A stretch of DNA of 20,596 nt from Spirochaetota bacterium (GCA_029548715.1 JAKPMW010000361.1:1-20596), one strand, 5' to 3'; shown: positions 1-8,695, counted from the stretch's first letter. Notes: generated by a model not told the origin, from the sequence alone. Program-made: numbers and translations.

Positions 1-1
1 A

Positions 2-1285
2 TGGGGACCCGGAGTAACGGAGTCTCTCAATACCCTTATCAGGGGGCTCGCTGCCCGTGGCATCACGCTGATCACCCCGGGGGACGATCCCGAGACCTCC
101 CAGCCGGATTTCTCGATCAATAACCTGGTCAGGGTCTTTCCGGTGGATACGATTGACCAGATCCGTTCACCACGCCGGGCCGAACAGTTTGCCAGGGTCC
201 CCGCCGGCTATGCGCTTGCACCGGCAAGCCTGCCCGGGTCACGACTCTCGGGGCCGGCCCTCTCTGCAGCCTGGGCCGCTGGCATGGCATGCAGAATTCG
301 CAGTCTGTCACCTGATGCTGAAACCGGAGTCATTGCAGAAGTGCTCCTCCGCTCAAGTGAACTGCGCGGCGAGATTCTCGCATCCAGAAGCTTTTTGAAC
401 CACGGGCTTCTTTCTCCCAGAATACTCCCCGCTGTCATCTCCAACCGCAATGAACTCGCCTCAATGATGCTCCGGTTCTCGCGCATGGCCCACAATCCGT
501 ACAAGGACGCCGAGTCACTGTTTTGTGACGGTTTTCTCAAGACACTGGCCCCGGGTACCATGATCATTCCGCTGCCCGAGGCACTTGCAGGAAAACGCTT
601 TACCCGGGCATACCAGTACTTTGACCGCAAGGCGCTGTATCATGGCGTTCCCGCCACAGCCCCCCGCTACGACGCCAATGAACCCTTTGCCCCCAGCCAG
701 GACGAGCGCGACGAACTGGCACTTGTCGCCTGGAGGGGAAGCCTGTTTCTCTTTTGCACACGCAACGGAAACAGGGGCTGGATCATCAACTATGAAAGCC
801 TGCCCTCGCACGGACAGTCCTTCGGCTTTGACCAGGATGATGGCCTGTTTTTTCTCGCAACCCGGCACGGGGAAATCATGGTACTGGATCCTGCCAGCGG
901 GCTGATTCTGCCGGTCGCAATTCAGACCGCATCCGGGATCTTCCGTTACCCGGCCATACCGACGGATCACGGAAACGGGCAGCTCTCGATTGCCGTCGAT
1001 GCCCGTCAAAACACGCTCTGGATCACGGGCAGCGGCAGTCGCTATCTGACCCGCCTGACCTGGACCAGAAGCGGGGGACTGGTACATATCCGCTACCAGG
1101 AAGAAATCGACGCACATGGACTTGTCCTTGCGGATGCCCCCTTCTCCCCGCTTGCGCCCCTGGACAACTACCTTTCGCCCGCGATCCTCCATGGAAACGG
1201 AACATTCAATGTCCTGACTTCCGGAAAAAAACCGCGCTACCTGCGACTGAATGCACGTGGTGCGCTGATTCCCGGACAGCAATGA
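2..1285 (+). CDS. Hypothetical protein, C-terminal part (5' end outside window); possible degenerate subtilase-like region
   Basis: The reading frame is open from the first full codon at position 2 to TGA at 1283-1285, so the gene starts left of the window. A GTG at 143 gives the longest internal ORF but is probably not the start, because the upstream codons read as normal protein. About 427 residues are visible. The first ~100 resemble the end of an S8 peptidase domain: a GITLITPGDD stretch, a VRVFPVD strand and an SGPALSAAWAAG segment that would align with the usual SGTSMAxPxxAG, with Ala in place of the catalytic Ser. This comparison is by eye and weak. The rest (about 260-427) is beta-rich with repeated short strands (for example GLFFLATRHGEIMVLDPASG), as in a beta-propeller. 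It overlaps the next gene by 4 bp (ATGA), so it is co-translated with the peptide transporter genes. Its function is unknown. Confidence 0.75.
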   Translation, partial: WGPGVTESLNTLIRGLAARGITLITPGDDPETSQPDFSINNLVRVFPVDTIDQIRSPRRAEQFARVPAGYALAPASLPGSRLSGPALSAAWAAGMACRIRSLSPDAETGVIAEVLLRSSELRGEILASRSFLNHGLLSPRILPAVISNRNELASMMLRFSRMAHNPYKDAESLFCDGFLKTLAPGTMIIPLPEALAGKRFTRAYQYFDRKALYHGVPATAPRYDANEPFAPSQDERDELALVAWRGSLFLFCTRNGNRGWIINYESLPSHGQSFGFDQDDGLFFLATRHGEIMVLDPASGLILPVAIQTASGIFRYPAIPTDHGNGQLSIAVDARQNTLWITGSGSRYLTRLTWTRSGGLVHIRYQEEIDAHGLVLADAPFSPLAPLDNYLSPAILHGNGTFNVLTSGKKPRYLRLNARGALIPGQQ

Positions 1286-2925
1286 ACGTGCCCGGTCTGA
1301 AGGCTGCCGCCCCCGGAGGATGGCCTGGCCTGGGTGCGTGCAGCATTGTCCTCTCAATTGTTGTTGCCTGCTGCAGTCCCCAGGGTGAGTGGTTTGGTGT
1401 GACTGAAGCACCACGCAGTGAGACCCTTGTTGTCAACAACGGAACAGAACCAGAAACCCTTGACCCCGGACTGATGAACGGGAGCATCGAAGGACACATA
1501 GCCTTCAACCTTTTTGAAGGTCTGACCCGGTTCGATCCAAAAACCCTCGAACCACTGCCCGGAGTCGCCACCAACTGGCGGGTCTCTGATGATGGTCTTG
1601 AATGGACCTTTTTTTTGCGAAAGACGGCACGCTGGTCCGATGGCCGTCCCCTGACCAGCCATGACTTTGCCTGGAGCTGGATTCGCCTGCTGGCTCCCCA
1701 AACCGCCGCCCGGTACGCATCATTCCTGTTTCTGATCAAAAACGCCGAGGCATACAACCTGGGCAGCCTGACAAACCAGCAGGAGATAGGGATACGCTGT
1801 CCTGATGATCACACCCTGGTTGTGACCCTGGTCCGGCCTGCCCCCTACTTTGCGTTCATGACAGCTTTTTATGTGACCATGCCGGTCCCCAGACACAGCA
1901 TTGAACGCCACGGTTCACGCTGGACAGCTCCGGGAAACCTCGTCTCCAACGGTCCGTTTGTGCTTGCGACCTGGCAGATGCACCGCAAGATCGAACTGGT
2001 CAAAAATCCGCAGTACCACGAGGCTGATCAGGTTTTTCTGAAAAAAATCATCTTTCTGCCAATAGAGGACACCGGGACCGTCCTGAATCTGTATCGCCGG
2101 GGAGATATCGACCTGCTCTTCGATGTTCCACTCGAACTGTATTCATGGCTGCGCACCAGACGCGATTTCTCTACAACTCCAGGCTGGGGTGTATACTACT
2201 ACAAATTCAATATTTCCCGAAAACCGCTTGATGATGTCAGGGTCAGGCGGGCACTCTCCCTGGCGATTGACAGAAAACGGCTGACCAGTGATCTGCTTGG
2301 ACAGGGGCAGGTACCCGCCTTTTCATTTACGCCTCCCATACCCGGCGTGTATGCACCACCAGAGGGAACCGGGTATGATCCAGATACTGCCCGCCGCCTT
2401 CTTGCTGAAGCCGGCTATCCCGACGGAAACGGATTTCCCCCTGTACAAATCCTCTACAATACCATCGCAACGGATTTTCACAAGCACGTGGCCGAGGTCC
2501 TGCAGGCGATGTGGAAGCAGGAACTGGGTATCCATCTTGGACTTGAGATTCAGGAGTGGAAAACATATCTCAAATCGATCGAAAACAGGGAGTACGACAT
2601 TGCCCGGGCCGGGTGGGTCGGTGACTTTCCCGATCCGGGAACCTTTCTTGACCTCTTCCTCCAGCCCGATGGCAACAACAACACCGGGTGGACACATGCC
2701 GACTACTCGAAACATGTTGTGAATGCACTCTCCGACAAGGATCAGGCAAGCCGGATGCGTTCCTTCTACCGTGCCGAGTCTGTCCTGATGGATGAACTCC
2801 CGGTCATGCCCGTGTTTTTTTATGCCTTCAGCATGCTGAAAAAGCCCTGGATTGAGGGAGTATACGAAAATCAGCAGGATATTCATCCCCTGCGCTCGGT
2901 ACGGATCAGGAGGGCGCGAAAATGA
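1282..2925 (+). CDS. oppA: Peptide ABC transporter substrate-binding lipoprotein (OppA family, SBP_bac_5)
   Basis: A 547-aa extracytoplasmic binding protein for oligopeptides or dipeptides that delivers ligand to the permease pair encoded next. The N-terminus has a hydrophobic stretch ending in a lipobox (VVAC, Cys30), so it should be a membrane-anchored lipoprotein. Residues ~45-130 show the family opening: an NNGTEPETLDP motif, an FNLFEGLTRFDP segment and a WTFFLRKTARWSDG strand. The middle has the typical DVRVRRALSLAIDR helix and the C-terminus the EYDIARAGWVGDFPDP segment, which are hallmarks of OppA/DppA-type proteins. Length is normal for the family. The start ATG overlaps the previous stop (ATGA) and has no strong Shine-Dalgarno, suggesting translational coupling. 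The ligand cannot be told from sequence alone. Confidence 0.93.
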   Translation: MNVPGLKAAAPGGWPGLGACSIVLSIVVACCSPQGEWFGVTEAPRSETLVVNNGTEPETLDPGLMNGSIEGHIAFNLFEGLTRFDPKTLEPLPGVATNWRVSDDGLEWTFFLRKTARWSDGRPLTSHDFAWSWIRLLAPQTAARYASFLFLIKNAEAYNLGSLTNQQEIGIRCPDDHTLVVTLVRPAPYFAFMTAFYVTMPVPRHSIERHGSRWTAPGNLVSNGPFVLATWQMHRKIELVKNPQYHEADQVFLKKIIFLPIEDTGTVLNLYRRGDIDLLFDVPLELYSWLRTRRDFSTTPGWGVYYYKFNISRKPLDDVRVRRALSLAIDRKRLTSDLLGQGQVPAFSFTPPIPGVYAPPEGTGYDPDTARRLLAEAGYPDGNGFPPVQILYNTIATDFHKHVAEVLQAMWKQELGIHLGLEIQEWKTYLKSIENREYDIARAGWVGDFPDPGTFLDLFLQPDGNNNTGWTHADYSKHVVNALSDKDQASRMRSFYRAESVLMDELPVMPVFFYAFSMLKKPWIEGVYENQQDIHPLRSVRIRRARK

Positions 2926-3851
2926 TCAGGCGAATGGTACAGAGGCTGCTCTCGACGCTCCTGGTGCTCTTTTGTATCGTCAGTGCCACCTTTTTTCTCG
3001 TCCGCCTTGCACCCGGGGGACCCTTTGACACCGAACGTGCACTCCCGCCCGAAACCCGCGCCCTGCTGATGAAGCAATACGGACTTGATCTGCCCCTGCA
3101 TGAACAGTACATCCGGTATCTGGACAACCTCCTGCACGGCGACTTCGGGACATCGATGAAGTATCCGGGAAAGTCTGTCTCCGAAATCCTGTTTGAGGGT
3201 CTTCCATACTCGGCAGGTCTTGGTGGCCTGGCCCTGATGTCTGCCATCCTCGCCGGAGCCGGAATGGCCTGGCTGACTGTACGCCGCCCTGAAGGGAGTG
3301 CTGACCGCTGGATGGTCAGGATCTCGCTCGTTTTCCTGTCACTTCCCGGCATCATCATCGCACCGTTGTCAGTCCTGGTATTTTCCCTCTGGCTCGGGCT
3401 GCTGCCAGCCGGCCTGCTTGAGGGGCCCGAACACCTGATCCTGCCCGTTATCTCCCTGGCGCTCCCGCTGGCTGCCAGGATTTTTCTGCTCATGCGGGAC
3501 AGTGTTCGCACCCAGTCCGCCGGGACATGGTTCAGGGCAGCCATCGGTCGGGGCATCCCCCCTTCGGCCCTCTACCTGCGGCACGTCCTCCGGCATGCAC
3601 TGGCCCCGGTGGCGGCATTCCTTGCCCCGGCCAGTGCGGCTCTCCTGACCGGAAGCATTGTGATTGAAACCGTGTTTATCCTCCCCGGAACAGGTCGCCA
3701 TTTTATCCAGGCGGCCCTCAACCGTGATCTTACCCTGATACTCGGGACGGTCATTCTCTACAGCACAATTCTGCTCCTCTTCAACTTTCTGGCCGACATC
3801 ATCCTGATGCTGCTTGATCCGGCGCGTGAAAAATCGGAGGGCACTGCATGA
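2922..3851 (+). CDS. oppB: Peptide ABC transporter permease (OppB/DppB type)
   Basis: A 309-aa inner-membrane permease with about six membrane segments. The N-terminus (MIRRMVQRLLSTLLVLF) and the following RLAPGGPFD segment are diagnostic of OppB/DppB. The cytoplasmic EAA loop, which docks the ATPase, lies around residues 205-235 (FRAAIGRGIPPSALYLRHVL). It is followed by the conserved GSIVIETVFILPGTGRHFIQA segment. An AGGAGG Shine-Dalgarno at 2908-2913 lies 8 bases before the ATG, and the gene overlaps oppA by 4 bp. It should pair with the next gene to form the translocation pore. The EAA loop implies a partner ATPase, but none is encoded in the visible operon. Confidence 0.94.
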   Translation: MIRRMVQRLLSTLLVLFCIVSATFFLVRLAPGGPFDTERALPPETRALLMKQYGLDLPLHEQYIRYLDNLLHGDFGTSMKYPGKSVSEILFEGLPYSAGLGGLALMSAILAGAGMAWLTVRRPEGSADRWMVRISLVFLSLPGIIIAPLSVLVFSLWLGLLPAGLLEGPEHLILPVISLALPLAARIFLLMRDSVRTQSAGTWFRAAIGRGIPPSALYLRHVLRHALAPVAAFLAPASAALLTGSIVIETVFILPGTGRHFIQAALNRDLTLILGTVILYSTILLLFNFLADIILMLLDPAREKSEGTA

Positions 3852-4654
3852 AATATTTTCTGACAGCCTGCGCGTTTCTGGTCTGCATGTTGTTACCCGA
3901 AATACTCGCCCTTTCAGCCGTTGAACTTGACCTGACCAACGGAAATGCCCCTCCCGGCCTGTCCCATCCTTTCGGGCAGGACCTCAAGGGGCGCGACCTT
4001 TTTGCCCGGGTGATCCACGGAGCCCGGCTTTCACTGATGATAGGGCTTGCAGCCACCCTGGTCAGTTGCACAATCGGGACCTTCTGGGGTGCGGTTGCCG
4101 GTTTTCGCGGGGGAAAAACGGATGCCATCATGATGCGTATCGTTGACTTTCTCTTCGGTCTTCCGTTTATGTTTGTTGTTATTATTGTCCTCTCCTTTTC
4201 AGGCCGTTCGGTGGTTCTTCTCTTTCTTGTCCTGGGCCTGATCCACTGGCTGACCATGGCACGGGTCATCAGGGCCGAGGTTGTCCTGCTCAAGCACAGG
4301 GAGTTCGTCCAGGCAGCCCGCGCCACCGGATGCAGTACCTGGCGCATCCTTGTGCGACATATCCTTCCCAATATCAGCGATACGGTCATCGTATACATGA
4401 CCTTTACCATCCCCGGGGTGATTCTGGAAGAAGCCTTTCTATCGTTTCTCGGGCTTGGGGTACCTGCTCCGGACGCCAGCCTGGGGACCCTTGTCAGGGA
4501 AGGCATCGTCACGCTCTCGGTGCATCCCTGGCAGCTGGCCTTTCCGGCCGCTTTTCTGCTGATGATCATTTTTTCTGTCAACATCCTTGCCCGCAGGATC
4601 CAGCACAGCCTGACTGCCCATTCAGGAATGACCGCCTCGGGCATTAATCACTAA
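3848..4654 (+). CDS. oppC: Peptide ABC transporter permease (OppC/DppC type)
   Basis: A 268-aa second permease of the peptide importer, slightly shorter than many OppC proteins because the N-terminal cytoplasmic tail is short. Family features are HPFGQDLKGRDLFARVIHGAR near residues 40-60, the EAA loop (EFVQAARATGCSTWRILVRH, about 155-175) and EEAFLSFLGLGVPAPDASLG near 195-215. GGAGG at 3836-3840 sits 7 bases before the ATG, which overlaps the oppB stop by 4 bp. It is the last gene of the run: the ~95 bp that follow hold a promoter for the next gene, not oppD or oppF, and I see no clear terminator hairpin there. The importer must use ATPase subunits encoded elsewhere, or shared ones. Confidence 0.93.
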   Translation: MKYFLTACAFLVCMLLPEILALSAVELDLTNGNAPPGLSHPFGQDLKGRDLFARVIHGARLSLMIGLAATLVSCTIGTFWGAVAGFRGGKTDAIMMRIVDFLFGLPFMFVVIIVLSFSGRSVVLLFLVLGLIHWLTMARVIRAEVVLLKHREFVQAARATGCSTWRILVRHILPNISDTVIVYMTFTIPGVILEEAFLSFLGLGVPAPDASLGTLVREGIVTLSVHPWQLAFPAAFLLMIIFSVNILARRIQHSLTAHSGMTASGINH

Positions 4655-4665
4655 AGCCAATGGGT

Positions 4666-4694
4666 TTGCCTGTCTGGCGCCTGCTGTCTATACT
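4666..4694 (+). promoter_or_regulatory. Candidate sigma-70 promoter for the outer-membrane barrel gene
   Basis: TTGCCT at 4666-4671 and TATACT at 4689-4694 are separated by 17 bp, a good match to -35 and -10 boxes. Transcription would begin near 4701, giving a ~49-base leader before the ATG at 4750. It lies in the gap after oppC and upstream of a gene closed by its own terminator. Confidence 0.55.
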
Positions 4695-4749
4695 TGGTTT
4701 GCGGGAATATCAGAAACCGATCCCACACATTAAATGGAGGACATCTCAC

Positions 4750-5496
4750 ATGAAGCGAATACTTGTTCTGGCAAGCATTGCAGTCCTTGCCCTTTCTCTC
4801 CCGGCTTTTGCCGACAAAAACGGGGGCAGTCCGATCATTGGCGGAGGGACAGGCGTTATCACAACACCCACCGCCTACACCATCGGCCAGGGAGGGCTTG
4901 ATGTCGGATTTTACTTTATCACAAAATCCACAATGGCAGCCTCTGTCGGATTCGGATTTATTGACAAGCTCGATCTCTCGTTTGGTTTTGAACTGGACGA
5001 TGATACCGGAGTTGATGCCGATCCGTTTTTGCACATCCGCGGAAAATACCGCTTTTCGGGAGAAAACCGCGGACAGGATACATGGGCCTTTGGTCTTGAT
5101 GTCGCCCTCGCCATGGGTGATCAGGCCAGCAGCCTTGACAATCCGTCTTCACCCGCCTTTACCATGTATATCGTCAACTCGTTTTTCCTGGCCAGCTTCC
5201 AGTTCAACTGGGGTGTCGGATACACGTTCGGGTATGATGACAATATCAACTTTATGGTTGGCATCTCCAAGCTGATTGTTCCCAGCTTCTACATCGAGGC
5301 TGACTTTTCAAACTATGCCAACCGCTACTTCACCACTGGCGCCGGAGCCCATGCCAATATCGGCCGTGGAGTGGGAAATATCGCAGCCCGGCTCCACCTC
5401 TTCGAGGGTGTCCTGCGCCTGACCCTGGGACTCTTTGATGCATTCGATGCATCCCGGGAGATCGGCCTGGGTGCCGCCCTCAAGCTCAACTTCTGA
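4750..5496 (+). CDS. Putative outer-membrane beta-barrel protein
   Basis: A 248-aa protein with a classical signal peptide (MKRILVLASIAVLALSLPAFA, cleavage after AFA) and an unbroken series of alternating hydrophobic strands ending in a terminal Phe (LKLNF), the usual barrel-insertion signature. I chose ATG 4750 because GGAGG at 4736-4740 lies 9 bases upstream and the signal peptide starts there; the in-frame ATG at 4660 would add a nonsense leader overlapping the promoter. The mature N-terminus (GGGTGVITTPTAYTIGQGGL) loosely recalls the glycine/TPTA opening of YjbH-type barrel proteins, but I cannot assign a family. It has its own promoter and a strong terminator, so it is probably a well-expressed single-gene unit. 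Role in the envelope is unknown. Confidence 0.85.
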   Translation: MKRILVLASIAVLALSLPAFADKNGGSPIIGGGTGVITTPTAYTIGQGGLDVGFYFITKSTMAASVGFGFIDKLDLSFGFELDDDTGVDADPFLHIRGKYRFSGENRGQDTWAFGLDVALAMGDQASSLDNPSSPAFTMYIVNSFFLASFQFNWGVGYTFGYDDNINFMVGISKLIVPSFYIEADFSNYANRYFTTGAGAHANIGRGVGNIAARLHLFEGVLRLTLGLFDAFDASREIGLGAALKLNF

Positions 5497-5516
5497 CGTA
5501 TATCCTTGTCTGGCTG

Positions 5517-5546
5517 AAGGCAGTCCCGCGTGGACTGCCTTTTTTT
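5517..5546 (+). terminator. Strong intrinsic terminator after the barrel gene
   Basis: A perfect 10-bp stem (5517-5526 with 5532-5541, arm AAGGCAGTCC) with a 5-base loop, running into a T tract to 5546, 20 bases after the barrel stop codon. Confidence 0.92.
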
Positions 5547-5618
5547 AGGCATTTTTTTAAGAGACCGCCCATAATTTCTCCATTGTACCCGGACATTGGA
5601 CATGCTACACTTGGCCTG

Positions 5619-5649
5619 TTGATAGTTTTGGATCGTGCCGATGTATAAC
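5619..5649 (+). promoter_or_regulatory. Weak promoter candidate for the metallo-hydrolase gene
   Basis: TTGATA at 5619-5624 and TATAAC at 5644-5649 each match consensus at five of six bases, but the 19-bp spacing is long. The terminator upstream means the gene at 5691 needs its own promoter somewhere in 5547-5690, and this is the best I can see. An alternative -35 (TTGGAC, 5596-5601) lacks a good -10. Nothing else was recognised in this gap. Confidence 0.3.
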
Positions 5650-5690
5650 TGTTGCTGCACCACCATTTCTCATGCGGGGTTTGACATACC

Positions 5691-6641
5691 ATGTATGTTC
5701 GCTTTTATGGTGTTCGCGGGTCCATCCCCACACCCATGCGCACCGAAGAGTACATGGACAAGCTGAGGGGGGTGCTTGAGCGGGCCAGCTCGGCCGATCT
5801 TTCCACCCCGGATGCACGTGAAGCCTTTATCACCGGCCTCCCCTTTCATCTCAGGGCCACCTATGGCGGAAATACATCCTGCGTCTATCTCAATATTGAG
5901 GGGACCCATATTGCCCTGGACATGGGGAGCGGATTGCGCCTCCTTGGCCTTGATCTCTTGACCAAGTCATTTGGCAGGAACAGCGATGAGATCCATATTT
6001 TTCTCAGTCATACCCATTGGGATCATATTCAGGGACTGCCGTTTTTTGTTCCCGCCTATCTTGAGGGCAACAGGATCAATATCTACTCACCATCCAGCAA
6101 TGTCGCTGACAGACTCGAGATGCAGCAATATGCCCAGTTTTTTCCCATCTCCCTGCGCGAGATGGGCGCCGAATTCAACTATTTCCAGATCGAACTCAAC
6201 AAGACCTATCCCGTCAGCAATTTTACCGTCAGCTCGATCAAGCTCAATCATCCCAACAATTCCTATGCCTATCGCTTCGACCATGCCGGGAAAAGTGTTG
6301 TCTATGCCACGGATACCGAGTTTAACGAACAGAGCATCGATTTCATCCGGGGCTGTGTCGAGTTTTTCAAAAACGCCGATCTCCTGATCTTCGATTCGCA
6401 GTACACATCCAAGGAGTCCTTTGAAAAACTCCACTGGGGACACTCTTCGGCCAATACCGGAATCGATATCGCCATAAAAAGCGGCGTCAAGCGGCTGGTG
6501 TTTTTCCATCACGAGCCCGGGTATCCGGACCGCCAGCTCTCCGAAATCTACAAGGATATCATCCGATACCGGAACATGGTCGCCCGCAGCCGCGACCTCG
6601 AACTGATCCCGGCCTGGGAGGGTCTCGAGATCACCCTCTGA
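5691..6641 (+). CDS. Metallo-beta-lactamase-fold hydrolase
   Basis: A 316-aa soluble enzyme of the MBL-fold superfamily, in the PhnP/RNase Z-like branch whose members open with FYGVRGSIPTP and YGGNTSCV. The metal-binding HxHxDH motif is intact (SHTHWDH, His107, His109, Asp111, His112). Later metal ligands are probably His187 (KLNHPNN), Asp208 (YATDTE) and a C-terminal histidine in HWGHSS or FFHHEP. The chemistry is therefore probably metal-dependent phosphodiester or related hydrolysis; the substrate cannot be told. The spacer between the fold opening and the first strand (about residues 18-55) is longer than in PhnP. ATG 5691 is preceded by only a weak GGGG at 5676-5679. The gene stands alone and converges on the next unit with a 16-bp gap, without a visible terminator. 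Confidence 0.88.
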   Translation: MYVRFYGVRGSIPTPMRTEEYMDKLRGVLERASSADLSTPDAREAFITGLPFHLRATYGGNTSCVYLNIEGTHIALDMGSGLRLLGLDLLTKSFGRNSDEIHIFLSHTHWDHIQGLPFFVPAYLEGNRINIYSPSSNVADRLEMQQYAQFFPISLREMGAEFNYFQIELNKTYPVSNFTVSSIKLNHPNNSYAYRFDHAGKSVVYATDTEFNEQSIDFIRGCVEFFKNADLLIFDSQYTSKESFEKLHWGHSSANTGIDIAIKSGVKRLVFFHHEPGYPDRQLSEIYKDIIRYRNMVARSRDLELIPAWEGLEITL

Positions 6642-6657
6642 CGCCCCTTATCCTGCT

Positions 6658-7902
6658 TTACAGATGCGAGAGTGCCCACTCGTCGCCGGCCAGGAGGCAG
6701 ACCAGCATACCAAGGCAGAAAAATCGCTCCAGCGCGTGCCGGCTCTCTGCGGGTGTCAGTCCAAAACCCGGCACCAGCCGCCCCCTGGTGATCTCGCCCG
6801 CAACCTGACGCAGCCCGTTTGTCCATGCCTCATGAAGAAGGTTTTTTGCCGGTTGACCTGCCAGACCCGAGACACGCAGGCAATCTGCAAACCCGGTCCG
6901 CGCAACAAGAAACCTGAGCAGACCCAAGGCATGTACCCGCCTGACAAGCTCGTCAAGTTCCCAGCCCGGATGGCGATTCCCTGATCTGACAAGCATTGCT
7001 GCCAGGCGGCTCCCGTTGGCGGACAACCAGGCCAGAGCCTGCGCCTGGCCTGTCACGGCAGCCTGTCCTTCCCCCAGAGACCTCCGCAGCCTGGCTCTGA
7101 GCGAATGCGCCCCAAGCGCCGGGCTGATCCAGGATTCAATTGCTTCCCAGAAGGATGCAGGAGCAAACCAGAGCGGAATCCGGCCTTTGCTGGCCGCTTC
7201 AGCCAGACGATCGGCTCCACCATTGACCAGCCACATCCGCCAGACAGCACGCATGCCCCGCCCGACAGCCTGATACGCACAGTCCAGTACGCCATGGGTC
7301 ATGTTCCCCTGAAGAACATCCGAAACAAGCGAATCCTGCAGCATGGCCAGGACAAGCCGCTCCCAGGGGCGCTCCTCACCGCTGGTGGACCGGCAAATCA
7401 CATGGCAACGCTTTTGTTCGGCTGCAGAAAGCGAAGAGGCTGCAATCCTTCCCGAACGCAACAATGGAACGAGCATATCCTCTGTCAACTGGTGCCTCTC
7501 GTTCAGTTTTCTGAACAGCTCGCCAGTCTCCCTGGGAGCAAGCTGTTCAAGAAGATCCTCAACCGCAGGAACGATCCCCGAAAGACCCCCAAGGAGCCCG
7601 GCCGGATCGCTCACGGTCCTGCACCGCCCCTGTTCAATCATTCCCATCCGCCTGAGGGCCTTTCCTGAAACAACAACCTCCGCCTGCGGAAGCGAGATCC
7701 TGTACATTGGCTGGACAGATTCAGGACAAAGCCGCGTGAGGCTTGCCAAAAGGCTGCCCAGTTCGTCCCTGTTCGCAACGGAGATCACGCAGGGTCCAGC
7801 GGATTTTTCAACCGGCTCAAGGAAGACAGCATCAGGGCCGGTGATTTCAAGGGATTCGGGAAACAGCAGGGAGAGAAGAAGATACGGCTCAGAGGGAGAC
7901 AT
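6658..7902 (-). CDS. Hypothetical protein, 414 aa, last gene of the flgH unit
   Basis: I do not recognise this protein. The longest frame starts at 7983, but that start would overlap the upstream gene by 95 bp; ATG 7902 (MSPSEPYLLLSLLFPESLEI) overlaps it by 14 bp and is preferred, although no clear Shine-Dalgarno precedes it. There is no signal peptide, and no convincing membrane span apart from a moderately hydrophobic patch near the C-terminus (FFCLGMLVCLLAG). The bulk is helix-forming and rich in Leu, Ala and Arg, with a short beta-rich N-terminus (about 1-75). The overlap with the lipoprotein gene upstream suggests linked expression and perhaps a shared role. It ends 16 bp from the convergent MBL-hydrolase gene. 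An adaptor or scaffold role is only a guess. Confidence 0.78.
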   Translation of the reverse strand: MSPSEPYLLLSLLFPESLEITGPDAVFLEPVEKSAGPCVISVANRDELGSLLASLTRLCPESVQPMYRISLPQAEVVVSGKALRRMGMIEQGRCRTVSDPAGLLGGLSGIVPAVEDLLEQLAPRETGELFRKLNERHQLTEDMLVPLLRSGRIAASSLSAAEQKRCHVICRSTSGEERPWERLVLAMLQDSLVSDVLQGNMTHGVLDCAYQAVGRGMRAVWRMWLVNGGADRLAEAASKGRIPLWFAPASFWEAIESWISPALGAHSLRARLRRSLGEGQAAVTGQAQALAWLSANGSRLAAMLVRSGNRHPGWELDELVRRVHALGLLRFLVARTGFADCLRVSGLAGQPAKNLLHEAWTNGLRQVAGEITRGRLVPGFGLTPAESRHALERFFCLGMLVCLLAGDEWALSHL

Positions 7903-8695
7903 ACTCGGCCAGCCCGTTGATCCGCCACTGAAGCGGTACGACAAGCCGGACCCCGCCCGACGGGATCCGGGTCCGTGTGACAAACTCGGCCATTACCCGT
8001 GTTGCCAGCGGACGGCCCGACTGGACAGAGCAGAGCTGGATAACCCTGATTTTTCCGGCTGCATCCGGGGTTTCTGGGGACTCAATCCCCAGGGTACTGA
8101 TCAGCGCATCCTGCCCATCAACGACATCCCGGACCCGCTGGTGGTAGAGAATCCTCGCGTGTACAGGCCGGTCAAACTCCACACGCACCGGAATAAACTC
8201 GCCCAGCAGGGGAAATACGGCAAGCCCGGCAAACGTGGTCTCGGCACGGGTCAACTGGCGGGCACCAGTTCCTGTGTCGTATGATACAACCTCCCCGCTC
8301 GTCGAGTCGAGCCAGAGCGTGATTTGTGAACCCTGGGCAGGCAGACGCAAACGCGCCAAGAGCGGAGCGATCATCCCGGCATTGTGCGGCTGATACCCGA
8401 CATGGTGCTGGTCAAGGGTTACCACCACGCAGACAACCGTCGAAATAACCCTCTCAACCCGCAGCGTCAGGGCAGCCTGATACTCGAGCTCGACTGTGCG
8501 CGCGATCGGCGACCCGGTGCTGACAGTCAGGTTTCCCCTGAGGGCAACCCGGTATCCTCCCCGCAGGGGAAGAGCCCATCCCGTTTTGGTCCCGTTTTTT
8601 TCCAGACCGGACGAGGTCTGACAGCCTGTCAGCAGAGGTCCCCAGAGCATGAGGGATATCACGAGCACCCGACCAGCCAGAGCCCCGGACTTCAT
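7889..8695 (-). CDS. Hypothetical lipoprotein, 268 aa
   Basis: The N-terminus carries a lipoprotein signal peptide (hydrophobic stretch then LLTGC, Cys25), so the mature protein should be anchored to a membrane on the periplasmic side. The body is beta-rich with regular alternating strands (for example VELEYQAALTLRVERV and QITLWLDSTSGEVVSYD), as in envelope lipoproteins that bind or carry other molecules, but I recognise no family. The start ATG overlaps the stop of the sugar kinase gene upstream by 4 bp (ATGA), and its own stop overlaps the next gene by 14 bp, so it is an internal member of the operon. A GAGGAA sequence just upstream could serve as ribosome binding site. Confidence 0.83.
   Translation of the reverse strand: MKSGALAGRVLVISLMLWGPLLTGCQTSSGLEKNGTKTGWALPLRGGYRVALRGNLTVSTGSPIARTVELEYQAALTLRVERVISTVVCVVVTLDQHHVGYQPHNAGMIAPLLARLRLPAQGSQITLWLDSTSGEVVSYDTGTGARQLTRAETTFAGLAVFPLLGEFIPVRVEFDRPVHARILYHQRVRDVVDGQDALISTLGIESPETPDAAGKIRVIQLCSVQSGRPLATRVMAEFVTRTRIPSGGVRLVVPLQWRINGLAEYVSL

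Noticed and set aside
515..1414. Long minus-strand open frame opposite the first gene
   Set aside because: Antisense to a supported frame and crossing its junction with oppA; composition is typical of a shadow frame.
4660..4749. Upstream ATG extension of the barrel protein
   Set aside because: It overlaps the promoter, lacks a ribosome binding site, and would bury the clear signal peptide starting at 4750.
7343..8284. Plus-strand frame of 313 codons opposite the unknown genes
   Set aside because: Spans the junction of two minus-strand genes that have lipoprotein and coupling evidence; no Shine-Dalgarno or family motif.
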